A stretch of DNA of 64,000 bases, taken from positions 140,788 to 204,787 of the forward strand of contig NZ_CABPSH010000009.1 in NCBI RefSeq assembly GCF_902459725.1, given 5' to 3'. Shown here piece after piece: positions 38,801 to 46,168 of this stretch (positions are counted from its first letter, which is position 1; each line of letters starts with the position of its first letter). The position numbers were made by a program, and so were the translations under genes. The notes under the pieces were generated by a model. That model ran no database searches. It was given only the letters and a program-made list of their open reading frames with translations, and was not told the DNA's origin. Source of the stretch: Pandoraea eparura. Its GTDB lineage: Bacteria > Pseudomonadota > Gammaproteobacteria > Burkholderiales > Burkholderiaceae.

Positions 38801-40045
38801 GTACCGTTTGACACGTGCCGTGCCCGCGTCGACCACGTAGCGAATGCCCGGCACGGTGAGCGACGTTTCCGCCACGTTGGTGGCCAGCACGATGCGACGC
38901 GCGTTGGACGCTTTGAACACGCGCTCCTGTTCGGCGGCCGAGAGCCGCGCGAAGAGCGGCAGGATTTCGGTGTGCGGCGGATGATGCTTGCGCAGCGACT
39001 CGGCCGCTTCGCGAATTTCGCGCTCGCCGGGCAGGAAGACGAGCACGTCGCCGGCGCCTTCGCGGCACAGTTCGTCGACGGCGTCGACGATGCCGTCCAT
39101 CAGGTCGCGCTCGCGGTCGCGCGCGCTGGCGCGGCTGCCTTCGCGCCCCAGCGCGTTGGCAATGCGTGCGTCGTCCTGAATGGGCCGGTAGCGGATTTCG
39201 ACGGGGTACAGTCGGCCGCTGACTTCGATGACCGGCGCGGGACGCAAGTGCTCGCCCTCACCCGTGCCGAAATGACGGGCGAAACGATCGGCGTCGATAG
39301 TGGCCGACGTGATGATGACTTTCAGATCGGGGCGGCGCGGCAGCAACTGCTTGAGGTAGCCGAGCAGAAAGTCGATGTTCAGGCTGCGTTCGTGCGCCTC
39401 GTCGATGATGAGGGTGTCGTACGTGCGCAACAGCGGATCGGTCTGCGTCTCGGCGAGCAGAATGCCGTCGGTCATCAATTTGACGGACGCGCCATTGGAC
39501 AGGGTGTCGTTGAAGCGCACCTTGAAGCCGACGATCTCGCCGAGCGGGCTGTTCAATTCTTCGGCAATCCGGCGCGCGGTGGCCGACGCGGCGATCCGCC
39601 GCGGTTGGGTATGGCCGATCAGGCCGGTGCCGCCCGCGCCCAGACCGCGTCCGAGCGCGAGGCAGATTTTGGGAAGCTGGGTAGTCTTGCCCGAGCCGGT
39701 TTCACCGCTGACGATGACGACCTGGTGGCCGGCGATGGCACGCGCGATCTCGTCTCGTCGGCCGGAGACGGGCAGCGCTTCGGGAAAGACGATGTCGGGC
39801 ACCGGGTTGGCGGCGGCCTGGCGCGCCGCCAGACGTTCGGCGTCGCGCGCGGCGCGCTCGGCCGGTGTCGTGCGGCGCCCCCCTGCCGGGTTCGGGCCGC
39901 CGGCCTGTCCCGCGCGCGCGGGTTTGGGCGGCCGCCCCGGGTTCTGGGTGGGTGCGGCAACCCTGGATTGGGCGCGCGTATGCCCCGGGGCCGTCACTTT
40001 CGGCTTCGGGGGCGGAGATTGTCGATTTCGTTCATCACTTGCCAT
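35891..40045 (-). CDS. hrpA: ATP-dependent RNA helicase HrpA
   Basis: HrpA is a large DEAH-box RNA helicase implicated in mRNA processing and in rescuing collided ribosomes. The product is 1384 residues (1300 in E. coli). A low-complexity Pro/Gly/Arg head of about 80 residues precedes the helicase core: VIVSGETGSGKTTQLPKICL (motif I), LIIDEAHERSLNIDFLLGYL (DEAH, motif II), VIITSATID (motif III), and NVAETSLTVPGIRYVVDAGT with NQRAGRCGRVADGVCIRLY (motifs V-VI). The C-terminal DUF3418 region ends at residue 1384 and contains a Pro/Gly/Ala-rich insert near residues 1050-1100. It diverges from argA with only 44 bases between. Confidence 0.95.
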   Translation of the reverse strand: MASDERNRQSPPPKPKVTAPGHTRAQSRVAAPTQNPGRPPKPARAGQAGGPNPAGGRRTTPAERAARDAERLAARQAAANPVPDIVFPEALPVSGRRDEIARAIAGHQVVIVSGETGSGKTTQLPKICLALGRGLGAGGTGLIGHTQPRRIAASATARRIAEELNSPLGEIVGFKVRFNDTLSNGASVKLMTDGILLAETQTDPLLRTYDTLIIDEAHERSLNIDFLLGYLKQLLPRRPDLKVIITSATIDADRFARHFGTGEGEHLRPAPVIEVSGRLYPVEIRYRPIQDDARIANALGREGSRASARDRERDLMDGIVDAVDELCREGAGDVLVFLPGEREIREAAESLRKHHPPHTEILPLFARLSAAEQERVFKASNARRIVLATNVAETSLTVPGIRYVVDAGTARVKRYSYRNKVEQLQIEPISQAAANQRAGRCGRVADGVCIRLYDEADFQARVRFTDPEILRSSLAAVILRMQSLRLAKVEEFPFIEPPPGRAIADGYQLLGELGAVDDTNQLTPLGRELARLPLDPRVGRMILAARDQQSLREVLIIASALAVQDPRDRPIEAQEAADNAHRKFADERSEFLSWLKIWQWFEEAIAHKKSNRLLGQACRDNFLSQLRLREWRDVHSQLLTVVREQGWRINASEATYEQVHLALLAGLLGNIGCKADDDPHFLGAHGIKFHIWPGSSLVKKAGRWVMAGELVETSRLYARCIARIEPEWIERVGKHLVKTSLSDAHWEKKAAQVVAYERGMLYGLTIYARRRMNFGPRDPRRAREIFLRSAFVEGEWETKLPFYAHNRKLIADIEQLEHKSRRQDVLVDDELIFAYYDAHVPADLYDGASFEHWYRETAKGAPKLLYLVRDDLMRHEAAGVTTDLFPKKTAIAGIDMVLTYHFEPGSPRDGVTLAVPLYALNQVDARRCEWLVPGMLKEKTHLLMKSLPQKLRRHFVPLPESAAGFVERATFGQGALLDALIADAREQTGLMLKSSDFKLEMLPAHLSMNFKVIDEHGRQLGMGRNLPQLRAELGQQAQRTFQQLAAQSGATPTRGSVVESDAQRALAATSPAGRGEVHGAPGRAGRTGEGGPPSAAAVEPGRYDNLTTWSFGELPEMLEIRRGGQTLFGYPALVDRSDHCDLEVFDDPDEAQRQHRAGLRRLFAIQLREQVKYLEKNIPGLQQMAMQYMNLGTQEELREQIVDLALERACLPLPWPSDNASFVARKDEGRGRLTLLAQEIARLAGQILTEYATLQKKLAQAKPFAQAHADLTAQLQRLIGKRFLIDTPYAQLAHFPRYLKAMAGRIDKLKADPSRDARAMSELGPLLQNWQRATSQRRDQGDARLEEFRWLLEELRVSLFAQELRTPMPVSVKRLHKVWEALQR

Positions 40046-40053
40046 GGGCGCGC

Positions 40054-40063
40054 ATTATATAAT
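40054..40063. promoter_or_regulatory. Shared divergent -10 palindrome between hrpA and argA
   Basis: The palindrome ATTATATAAT supplies TATAAT on both strands in the 44-base gap between the divergent hrpA and argA starts. In the plus direction transcription would start about 20 bases before argA; in the minus direction it would start almost at the hrpA ATG. Matching -35 elements are poor, so the call rests on the -10 sequence and position. Confidence 0.5.
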
Positions 40064-40089
40064 CTGCGCATGTTTGCGCACGTACACTC

Positions 40090-41439
40090 ATGCTGACCGA
40101 ACCCGACCCCGCCCTACAAGACGAAGAGACCGCCCATCAAGCCCAGTTCGTGGACTGGCTGCGATCGGTCGCCCCTTACATCCATGCGTTTCGCGACAAG
40201 ACCTTCGTGGTCGCCTTCGGTGGCGAACTCGTGGCGGCCGGTGGGCTCGACACCCTGATTCAGGATGTCGCGCTGCTGTGCGCAATGGGCATGCATATCG
40301 TGCTGGTGCACGGCTCGCGACCTCAGGTCGAAGAGCAGATGCGCCTGCGCCATATCGAGTCGCACTTCGCCCAGCAGTTGCGCATTACCGACGCGGCCGC
40401 GCTCGAAGCGGTGAAGGAAGCGGCGGGCGAGCTGCGTCTGGACATCGAGGCGTCGATCAGCCAGGGGCTGCCGAACACGCCGATGGGCAATGCGCGCATC
40501 AGCGTCGTGTCGGGCAACTTCGTCACGGGGCGCCCGGTGGGCATCGTGGACGGCGTGGATTTCCAGCACACGGGCGTGGTCCGCAAGGTCGATGCCGAAT
40601 CGATCCGCCTGTCGCTCGCGAGCGGCAAGATCGTGCTGCTTTCGCCGCTGGGGTTCTCGCCGACCGGCCAGTCGTTCAATCTGACGATGGAAGATGTGGC
40701 CTCGTCGGCAGCCATCGCACTGCGCGCCGACAAGCTGATCTTCATCACGGAGACGCCCGGCGTTCTCAACGAATACAACGAGTTGCAGCACGAACTGACG
40801 CTCGAGGACGCCCAGCGCCTGCAGTCGCAAGGCTCGCTCGACCGCGATTCGGCGTTTTACCTGAAGTACGCGACGCGCGCGTGCCGGGCCGGCGTTGGCC
40901 GTGCCCACATCGTGCCCTTCGCCCTCGACGGCAGCATGCTGCTCGAACTGTTCTCGCACGATGGCGTGGGCACCATGATCTCGTACGAGAACCTGGAGAG
41001 CCTGCGCGAAGCGACGATCGACGATGTCGGCGGTATCCTGCAACTCATCGAACCGCTGGAATCGGATGGCACGCTGGTCCGTCGCGGTCGCAACCAGCTG
41101 GAGCGCGACATCGATCATTTCTCGGTCATCGAGCACGATGGACGCTTGTTCGGCTGCGCGGCACTTTATTCGTATCCGACCGAACGCATCGGCGAGATGG
41201 CCTGCCTGACGGTCGATCCGGAAGCCCAGGGCTCGGGCGACGGCGAACGCCTGCTCAAGCATATCGAGCAACGCGCCCGCGCCCGCGGCCTGGATCGCCT
41301 GTTCGTCCTCACCACGCGCACCGAGCACTGGTTCCTCAAGCGAGGCTTCGTCAAGGCAGGCGTCGACGATCTACCCGCCGACCGCCGCCGCCTCTATAAC
41401 TGGCAGCGCCGCTCGCTGGTGCTAATCAAGAAGCTGTGA
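40090..41439 (+). CDS. argA: Amino-acid N-acetyltransferase (N-acetylglutamate synthase)
   Basis: It acetylates glutamate with acetyl-CoA, the first committed step of arginine synthesis, and is usually inhibited by arginine. The 449-residue length matches E. coli ArgA (443). The N-terminal amino-acid-kinase domain has KTFVVAFGGELVAAGGLDTL and VLVHGSRPQVEEQMRLRHIE (about residues 61-80). The C-terminal GNAT domain has MACLTVDPEAQGSGDGERLL near residue 375, a slightly altered acetyl-CoA loop, followed by LFVLTTRTEHWFLKRGFVKA. It is monocistronic in appearance, 177 bases before yggX. Confidence 0.95.
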   Translation: MLTEPDPALQDEETAHQAQFVDWLRSVAPYIHAFRDKTFVVAFGGELVAAGGLDTLIQDVALLCAMGMHIVLVHGSRPQVEEQMRLRHIESHFAQQLRITDAAALEAVKEAAGELRLDIEASISQGLPNTPMGNARISVVSGNFVTGRPVGIVDGVDFQHTGVVRKVDAESIRLSLASGKIVLLSPLGFSPTGQSFNLTMEDVASSAAIALRADKLIFITETPGVLNEYNELQHELTLEDAQRLQSQGSLDRDSAFYLKYATRACRAGVGRAHIVPFALDGSMLLELFSHDGVGTMISYENLESLREATIDDVGGILQLIEPLESDGTLVRRGRNQLERDIDHFSVIEHDGRLFGCAALYSYPTERIGEMACLTVDPEAQGSGDGERLLKHIEQRARARGLDRLFVLTTRTEHWFLKRGFVKAGVDDLPADRRRLYNWQRRSLVLIKKL

Positions 41440-41616
41440 CAACGTTCAGGCAGGCGGCGTTCGCCCAGGGCTCCCCCTTGTGTCTTCCGCCCCCTGCCCC
41501 CATATGCCGTTGTCCGCCGCAACCCTCGGTTTCGTAGCACGTCGATACCCCTCAAGGTCTCGACGCCAGCGTCCAACATTCATTCACGCCTCACCAAGAT
41601 CACGAAGGAGTTCCCC

Positions 41617-41892
41617 ATGGCTCGCATGGTTCAATGCGTCAAACTCGGCAAAGAAGCCGAAGGTCTCGATTTCCCGCCCATGCCTGGCGAACTTGGCAAA
41701 CGCCTCTGGGAATCCGTCTCGAAAGAAGCCTGGGCCGGTTGGCTCAAGCAACAAACCATGCTGATCAACGAGAACCGCCTGAACATGGCCGATCCGCGTG
41801 CCCGTCAATACCTGGTCAAGCAAACCGAAAAGTATTTCTTCGGGGAAGGTGCCGATGTCGCTCAAGGCTATGTGCCGCCGCCCTCGGAGTAA
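41617..41892 (+). CDS. yggX: Fe(2+)-trafficking / oxidative damage protection protein YggX
   Basis: YggX is a small cytosolic protein that protects iron-sulfur clusters and handles ferrous iron. The 91-residue product is of normal length and has the conserved Cys7 ([11 protein letters not shown]), the [20 protein letters not shown] segment and [20 protein letters not shown], nearly diagnostic. A strong AAGGAG site lies eight bases before the ATG. A long inverted repeat and a bidirectional terminator follow. Confidence 0.96.
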   Translation: MARMVQCVKLGKEAEGLDFPPMPGELGKRLWESVSKEAWAGWLKQQTMLINENRLNMADPRARQYLVKQTEKYFFGEGADVAQGYVPPPSE

Positions 41893-41905
41893 ACACCTCC
41901 CCCCA

Positions 41906-41976
41906 GACGGATCGGGGCCCCTTTCCGCCTCTCAGACATAGACCCAACTCGCGGCAGAAAGGGGCCCCGATCCGTC
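41906..41976. repeat. Long inverted repeat after yggX
   Basis: Two perfect 20-base arms (41906-41925, beginning GACGGATCGGGG, and 41957-41976) flank a 31-base spacer. The arms are GC-rich and contain GGGGCCCC. No T-run follows on either side. It lies 13 bases after the yggX stop, before the true bidirectional terminator. Confidence 0.85.
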
Positions 41977-42012
41977 CCCGCATACGCCCTATCTCGCAGC
42001 ACCCCGGGCGTC

Positions 42013-42054
42013 AAAAAAATAGGCATACGACTTGGTTCGTATGCCTATTTTTTT
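42013..42054. terminator. Bidirectional intrinsic terminator, yggX / zinc-ribbon gene
   Basis: A perfect 18-base stem (42013-42030 with 42037-42054) with a 6-base loop has seven A at its left foot and seven T at its right foot. It therefore works in both directions, ending yggX on the plus strand and the zinc-ribbon protein gene on the minus strand. Confidence 0.97.
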
Positions 42055-42086
42055 GTTCCGGCGTTTGGGCTGCGGGATGCGCTGGG

Positions 42087-43154
42087 TTACGCCGATGTCG
42101 TGCCGCCCCCGGCAGCCTTGGCGGTCGACCCCGCGCCGCAGTGATGGCAGAAATGCGCAAACGCATTCTTGCGCGTGTCGCACGCACCGCAACGGTCGAA
42201 AAGACAAATACCACAGTGCACGCAGTAGTCGCGATTCGGATCGTCCAGTTTCACCGGACGCTCACACCCCGGACACACCGACTTCGCCAACCGCGCCTGC
42301 GCCAGATCGTACGACAACGTCTTGCGACGCTCCTCGTCCGGCAACTGCTCCTCCGCCTTCTGTCTGGCCAGATAGCGCTGCAACGAAACAATGGCGTAAC
42401 GACCGATCAACACCGTGAGCACAATGCCGACCAGATACCGCACATAGCCGCCATAGTCCGGCAGATACGGCACCAGCTCTACGAAGAACGCAAACAGCGC
42501 GAAGAAGATGAAGCCCCACACGAACGGCCACCACGTGCTTTTGCGCTGACGCACAAAGAGCCACCCTGCAACCACCAGTAACGGCAAGGTGAGCGCCAAC
42601 CGGATGCCGAAGACCTTCAACTCCTGCGCACGCTGGATCGCCGCAAGTTTTTCACTCGCCGCCGTGTTGAGCGCATAGCGCGCCGTGCGCGCAGACTGCA
42701 CCCCGCGCTGGGCGTCGAGCTGTTCGGCTTCGAGGGTGTCGACCTGCGTTTGGACGTCGCGCTGCGCTGCCTTCAGGCCATCGAGTGCCTGCGTGCGCGC
42801 AACGAGCTCCGCATCCTGACTGGCCTGCGCGGTCGCTGTGCGGGTGGCAACCCAGTCGTTGAACGACTCTCGCGCGTTGCGATACGCCGTACTGCGCGCC
42901 TTGAGCTGCAGACGCGCCGTCTCCAACCGGCTCTCGATATCTTCAAGCTGCGTCTGCGCCTGTTTGATCGCCGCGTCGGTGCGGACGGCCTGCCCGCGAT
43001 CGACGAACGAGTCGAGCGTTGGCGCGGGAGCCACCCCCGGCAATCTGTCGACGACAAGCCCGCCCAGGCCGATCAGGAACGCCGCAAACAACACGGCGAT
43101 CAACCACAACCCACGGCGGAACCAGGTTTCGGGAAGACGACGCGATCCAGCCAT
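42087..43154 (-). CDS. Membrane protein with coiled coil and C-terminal double zinc ribbon
   Basis: I recognise the domains but not a function. The 355-residue product starts MAGSRRLPETWFRRGLWLIA with one membrane helix at about residues 15-37. Residues 55-175 form a probable periplasmic coiled coil rich in Ala, Gln, Glu and Arg. Two or three further membrane helices follow (about 183-200, 208-228, 235-255). The cytosolic end has paired cysteine motifs, CPGC, CVHCG, CGAC and FCHHCG, spanning about residues 290-345, which suit two zinc ribbons. It is 15 bases downstream of rpiA on the same strand, so cotranscription is likely. A bidirectional terminator follows. Confidence 0.82.
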   Translation of the reverse strand: MAGSRRLPETWFRRGLWLIAVLFAAFLIGLGGLVVDRLPGVAPAPTLDSFVDRGQAVRTDAAIKQAQTQLEDIESRLETARLQLKARSTAYRNARESFNDWVATRTATAQASQDAELVARTQALDGLKAAQRDVQTQVDTLEAEQLDAQRGVQSARTARYALNTAASEKLAAIQRAQELKVFGIRLALTLPLLVVAGWLFVRQRKSTWWPFVWGFIFFALFAFFVELVPYLPDYGGYVRYLVGIVLTVLIGRYAIVSLQRYLARQKAEEQLPDEERRKTLSYDLAQARLAKSVCPGCERPVKLDDPNRDYCVHCGICLFDRCGACDTRKNAFAHFCHHCGAGSTAKAAGGGTTSA

Positions 43155-43169
43155 CCTGCCCTCCCGGGA

Positions 43170-43862
43170 TCAGTTCTGGTAGTCGAGGGTGCGCACGCCT
43201 TCGGGCGTCCCCATCAGCGTGATGTCTGCGCCACGCTGCGCGAAGAGTCCGACGGTCACAACGCCCGGGATCTGGTTGACCTGGGCCTCGAACGCCACCG
43301 GGTCAAGAATCTGCAGGCCGTGAACGTCGAGAATGGCACAGCCGTTGTCGGTCACGTACGGGCTGCCGTCGGCACGCACACGCGCCTGCGGCTTGCCGCC
43401 CAGCGCCGCCAGCGCACGCGCAACGCTCGCCTGCGCCATCGGAATCACTTCGACCGGCAGCGGGAAGACGCCAAGCACGGCGACTTCCTTGGATGCGTCG
43501 ACGACGCAGACAAATTGCTTTGCCACGGAGGCGACGATCTTCTCGCGCGTGAGCGCCCCGCCGCCACCCTTGATCATGTGGCCAAGCGCGTTGATCTCGT
43601 CGGCACCGTCAACGTAGACAGGCAGTGTGTCGATCTGGTTGAGGTCGAAGACTTCGATGCCATGCTTGCGCAGGCGCTCGGTACTGGCCTCGGAGCTGGA
43701 GACGGCACCGCGATAGCGGCCCTTGTGCGCGGCAAGCGCGTCGATGAAGCAGTTGGCGGTGGACCCTGTGCCCACGCCGATCACGCTGCCCTCGGGCACG
43801 TGCTGGTTCACATAGTCGGCGGCTGCCTGGCCGACCAAGCGCTTGAGTTCGTCCTGGGTCAT
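43170..43862 (-). CDS. rpiA: Ribose-5-phosphate isomerase A
   Basis: RpiA interconverts ribose 5-phosphate and ribulose 5-phosphate in the pentose phosphate pathway. The 230-residue product from the ATG at 43862 starts [20 protein letters not shown]. Family motifs are [18 protein letters not shown] (about residues 27-44), [20 protein letters not shown] with the catalytic Asp pair and Lys, and [14 protein letters not shown] frame extension to 43931 overlaps the divergent promoter region and is rejected. It diverges from tal, the next step of the same pathway, with 127 bases between. Confidence 0.96.
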   Translation of the reverse strand: MTQDELKRLVGQAAADYVNQHVPEGSVIGVGTGSTANCFIDALAAHKGRYRGAVSSSEASTERLRKHGIEVFDLNQIDTLPVYVDGADEINALGHMIKGGGGALTREKIVASVAKQFVCVVDASKEVAVLGVFPLPVEVIPMAQASVARALAALGGKPQARVRADGSPYVTDNGCAILDVHGLQILDPVAFEAQVNQIPGVVTVGLFAQRGADITLMGTPEGVRTLDYQN

Positions 43863-43882
43863 GGGGATTTCCGGCAAAGTTT

Positions 43883-43902
43883 GGTAAAGTCGGAAGTTTA
43901 CC
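43883..43902. promoter_or_regulatory. Small dyad in the rpiA-tal divergent region
   Basis: GGTAAA (43883-43888) and TTTACC (43897-43902) form a 6-base inverted repeat with an 8-base spacer, 21 bases upstream of rpiA in the gap shared with tal. It could be a regulator site for both pentose phosphate genes; this is inferred from form and position. Confidence 0.4.
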
Positions 43903-43989
43903 GGAGTCAGGCGGGCCGCGCCGTTTTTCATCGCCCGGGCGCATCCCGGACTTCATGTCACGCAGTGCATTTCTCGCAAGGCCGCTCTC

Positions 43990-44940
43990 ATGAATCAGCT
44001 CGACCAGCTCAAACGCCACACGATCGTCGTCGCCGACACCGGCGACTTCCAGGCCATGGACGCCTACAAGCCCCAGGATGCCACGACCAACCCGTCGCTG
44101 ATTCTCGGTGCCGTCCAGAAGGACGCCTATCGCCCGTTGCTCACACGCGTTGTCAGTGAACACCGCGTGGAATCGACCGCCGAGATTATCGATCGCCTGC
44201 TGATTGCCTTCGGACGGGAGATTCTGGACATCGTGCCAGGCCGCGTGTCGACGGAAGTGGACGCGCGCCTGTCGTTCGATACGGCCGGTACGGTGGCCCG
44301 CGCGCGCAAGCTGATCGCGATGTATGAGGCGCAGGGCATCGAACGCGACCGCGTACTGATCAAGATCGCGTCGACATGGGAAGGCATCCGTGCGGCCGAG
44401 ATTCTCGAGCGCGACGGGATTCGCTGCAACATGACACTGCTGTTCTCGCTGGTGCAAGCGGCGGCGTGCGCCGAGGCCGGCGCCCGGCTGATTTCGCCGT
44501 TCGTCGGTCGGATCTACGATTGGTACAAGAAGTCGGCGGGCGCGAGCTGGGTGGAGGCGGACAACGCGGGGGACAACGATCCGGGCGTGCGCTCGGTGGC
44601 CGCCATCTATCGTTATTACAAGCATTTCGGCCACGACACGGAAGTCATGGGCGCGAGCTTCCGCTCGACGGGCCAGATCCTGGCGCTGGCAGGCTGCGAT
44701 CTGCTGACAATCAGTCCCGCCCTGCTCGAACAACTTCGCACGACCGAGGGTGAAGTCCCTCGCCGGCTCGACGCGAAGGACGCCCGCGCCGCAAGCATCG
44801 ATCGCGTGAATACGGACGAGCCATCGTTTCGCTTCGCCCTCAACGACGACGCGATGGCCACGGAGAAGCTCGCGGAGGGCATCCGCGCATTTGCCGCCGA
44901 TGCGATCAAGCTCGAAGCGTTGATCGACGCCGCACGCTAA
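43990..44940 (+). CDS. tal: Transaldolase
   Basis: It transfers a dihydroxyacetone unit between sugar phosphates in the non-oxidative pentose phosphate pathway. The 316-residue protein is of the E. coli TalB type and starts [20 protein letters not shown]. The Schiff-base lysine lies in [20 protein letters not shown] (about residue 133). Other family segments are [20 protein letters not shown] and [20 protein letters not shown]. An AAGG element lies upstream of the ATG. A hairpin and a 14-base repeat array follow its stop. Confidence 0.96.
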   Translation: MNQLDQLKRHTIVVADTGDFQAMDAYKPQDATTNPSLILGAVQKDAYRPLLTRVVSEHRVESTAEIIDRLLIAFGREILDIVPGRVSTEVDARLSFDTAGTVARARKLIAMYEAQGIERDRVLIKIASTWEGIRAAEILERDGIRCNMTLLFSLVQAAACAEAGARLISPFVGRIYDWYKKSAGASWVEADNAGDNDPGVRSVAAIYRYYKHFGHDTEVMGASFRSTGQILALAGCDLLTISPALLEQLRTTEGEVPRRLDAKDARAASIDRVNTDEPSFRFALNDDAMATEKLAEGIRAFAADAIKLEALIDAAR

Positions 44941-44951
44941 GCCCATCGCAC

Positions 44952-44985
44952 AGCGATGCCCGGGGGCCTTGTGCCGGGCGTCGCT
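44952..44985 (+). terminator. Hairpin after tal
   Basis: A 12-base stem with one G-T pair (44952-44963 with 44974-44985) and a 10-base loop starts 12 bases after the tal stop. The T-run that should follow is absent, so it may act as a weak or factor-assisted terminator. Confidence 0.5.
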
Positions 44986-45024
44986 GGCTCGGCTTTCGGC
45001 ACCTGGCTGCACGACCAGGCCTTG

Positions 45025-45108
45025 GCGCTCGACCTTTCGCGCTCGAACATTCGCGCTCGAACATTCGCGCTCGAACATTCGCGCTCGAACATTCGCGCCC
45101 GGACCTTC
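45025..45108. repeat. 14-base tandem repeats between tal and rlmB
   Basis: Six head-to-tail units of GCGCTCGAACATTC occur here. Units 2-5 (45039-45094) are exact; the first and sixth differ by a few bases, and degenerate copies may continue to about 45170. The array lies between the convergent ends of tal and rlmB. Confidence 0.9.
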
Positions 45109-45214
45109 ACATCCTGAACGTCAAGTCCTGAGCGCCACGCCCTAGACTTCGCATCCTGGACTTCGCGTCCCGAACGTCATCCGCCGGACTTCGCGAGCGT
45201 GACGGCATGCCCCC

Positions 45215-45988
45215 TTACTTCGCGCCCTTGGCCGCGACCGTGCGCTGGCGTACCGCTTCGTACAGACAAACGGCACTCGCCACCGACACGTTCAGGCTTT
45301 CGCAGCCGCCGGCCATCGGAATGCTCATCAGTTCGTCGCAGTGCTCGCGCACCAGACGACGCATGCCCTCGCCTTCGGCGCCCATCACAATCGCCATCGG
45401 CCCCGTGAGCTTGGTGCCGTAGATGTCGGCGGGCGCATCGTCGGAGGTGCCGACCACCCAGATGCGGCGCTCCTGCAATTCGCGCAGGGTCCGCGAGAGA
45501 TTCGTGACCATGATGTATGGCACAGTTTCCGCCGCACCGCTGGCCACCTTGGCGGCCGTCGCATTCAGACCGACGGCGCGGTCTTTCGGTGCGATCACGG
45601 CGTGCGCTCCGGCGCCATCGGCGACACGCAGGCACGCGCCGAGGTTGTGCGGATCGGTCACGCCGTCGAGCACGAGCAGCAGCGGCGGCCCGGAGATGCC
45701 GTCGAGCAGTTCGTCGAGGTTCAGCGCCAGCGACACTTCCTGGGCACGCGCGACGACGCCTTGATGGCGCGATGACCCGGCCATGCCGTCCAGGCGTTTG
45801 CCGTCGGCTTGAATGACTTTGATCTTCACACCGGGGGCGCCCTTGAGCGACTCCACGTGCTTCAGGAAGTCCGTCATGCGGCGATCGCGCCGACTCGGAT
45901 CGTAGTAGATCTCTTCGATGCTGCCCGCATCGTGGCGCAGACGCGCGGTCACCGCGTGAAAGCCGAACAGCAGTTTCAATTGACTCAT
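45215..45988 (-). CDS. rlmB: 23S rRNA (guanosine-2'-O-)-methyltransferase RlmB
   Basis: RlmB methylates the 2'-OH of G2251 in 23S rRNA. The 257-residue SPOUT protein starts [20 protein letters not shown] with an N-terminal L30e-like substrate domain. The trefoil-knot core carries [20 protein letters not shown] (about residues 102-121), [20 protein letters not shown], and the SAM-binding end [20 protein letters not shown] with [20 protein letters not shown]. It lies downstream of rnr on the same strand, a pairing also found in E. coli. Confidence 0.95.
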   Translation of the reverse strand: MSQLKLLFGFHAVTARLRHDAGSIEEIYYDPSRRDRRMTDFLKHVESLKGAPGVKIKVIQADGKRLDGMAGSSRHQGVVARAQEVSLALNLDELLDGISGPPLLLVLDGVTDPHNLGACLRVADGAGAHAVIAPKDRAVGLNATAAKVASGAAETVPYIMVTNLSRTLRELQERRIWVVGTSDDAPADIYGTKLTGPMAIVMGAEGEGMRRLVREHCDELMSIPMAGGCESLNVSVASAVCLYEAVRQRTVAAKGAK

Positions 45989-46053
45989 TTCACATCCTCA
46001 AAATAGCGCGTGCCGGCACGGCCGCGGACAACTCTCGCCGCACAAAGCACGAC

Positions 46054-46084
46054 GGCGGCGGAGCCCGCATGGGCCACCGCCGCC
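46054..46084 (-). terminator. Strong hairpin after rnr
   Basis: GGCGGCGG (46054-46061) pairs with CCGCCGCC (46077-46084), and an inner GCCC/GGGC stem closes on a GCAT loop after a small bulge. It lies 85 bases past the rnr stop, ahead of rlmB. No T-run follows, so its strength as a terminator is uncertain. A separate 12-base palindrome, CGTGCCGGCACG, lies at 46009-46020. Confidence 0.4.
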
Positions 46085-46168
46085 GCAATCCATCGCCCAC
46101 AGCCGTTGCCGTTCACGGCCGGCACAAGGCGCCCATCTTACTGCAAACCCTTCGTCGCGCCGCGCGAA

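Noticed and set aside
35825..40096. Plus-strand open frame of 1423 codons opposite hrpA
   Set aside because: It is the mirror frame of hrpA, long only because of high GC at third positions. HrpA has all helicase motifs; this frame has none.
45025..45108. CRISPR-like array
   Set aside because: The units are directly adjacent with no unique spacers; this is a simple tandem repeat. The same holds for the other arrays.
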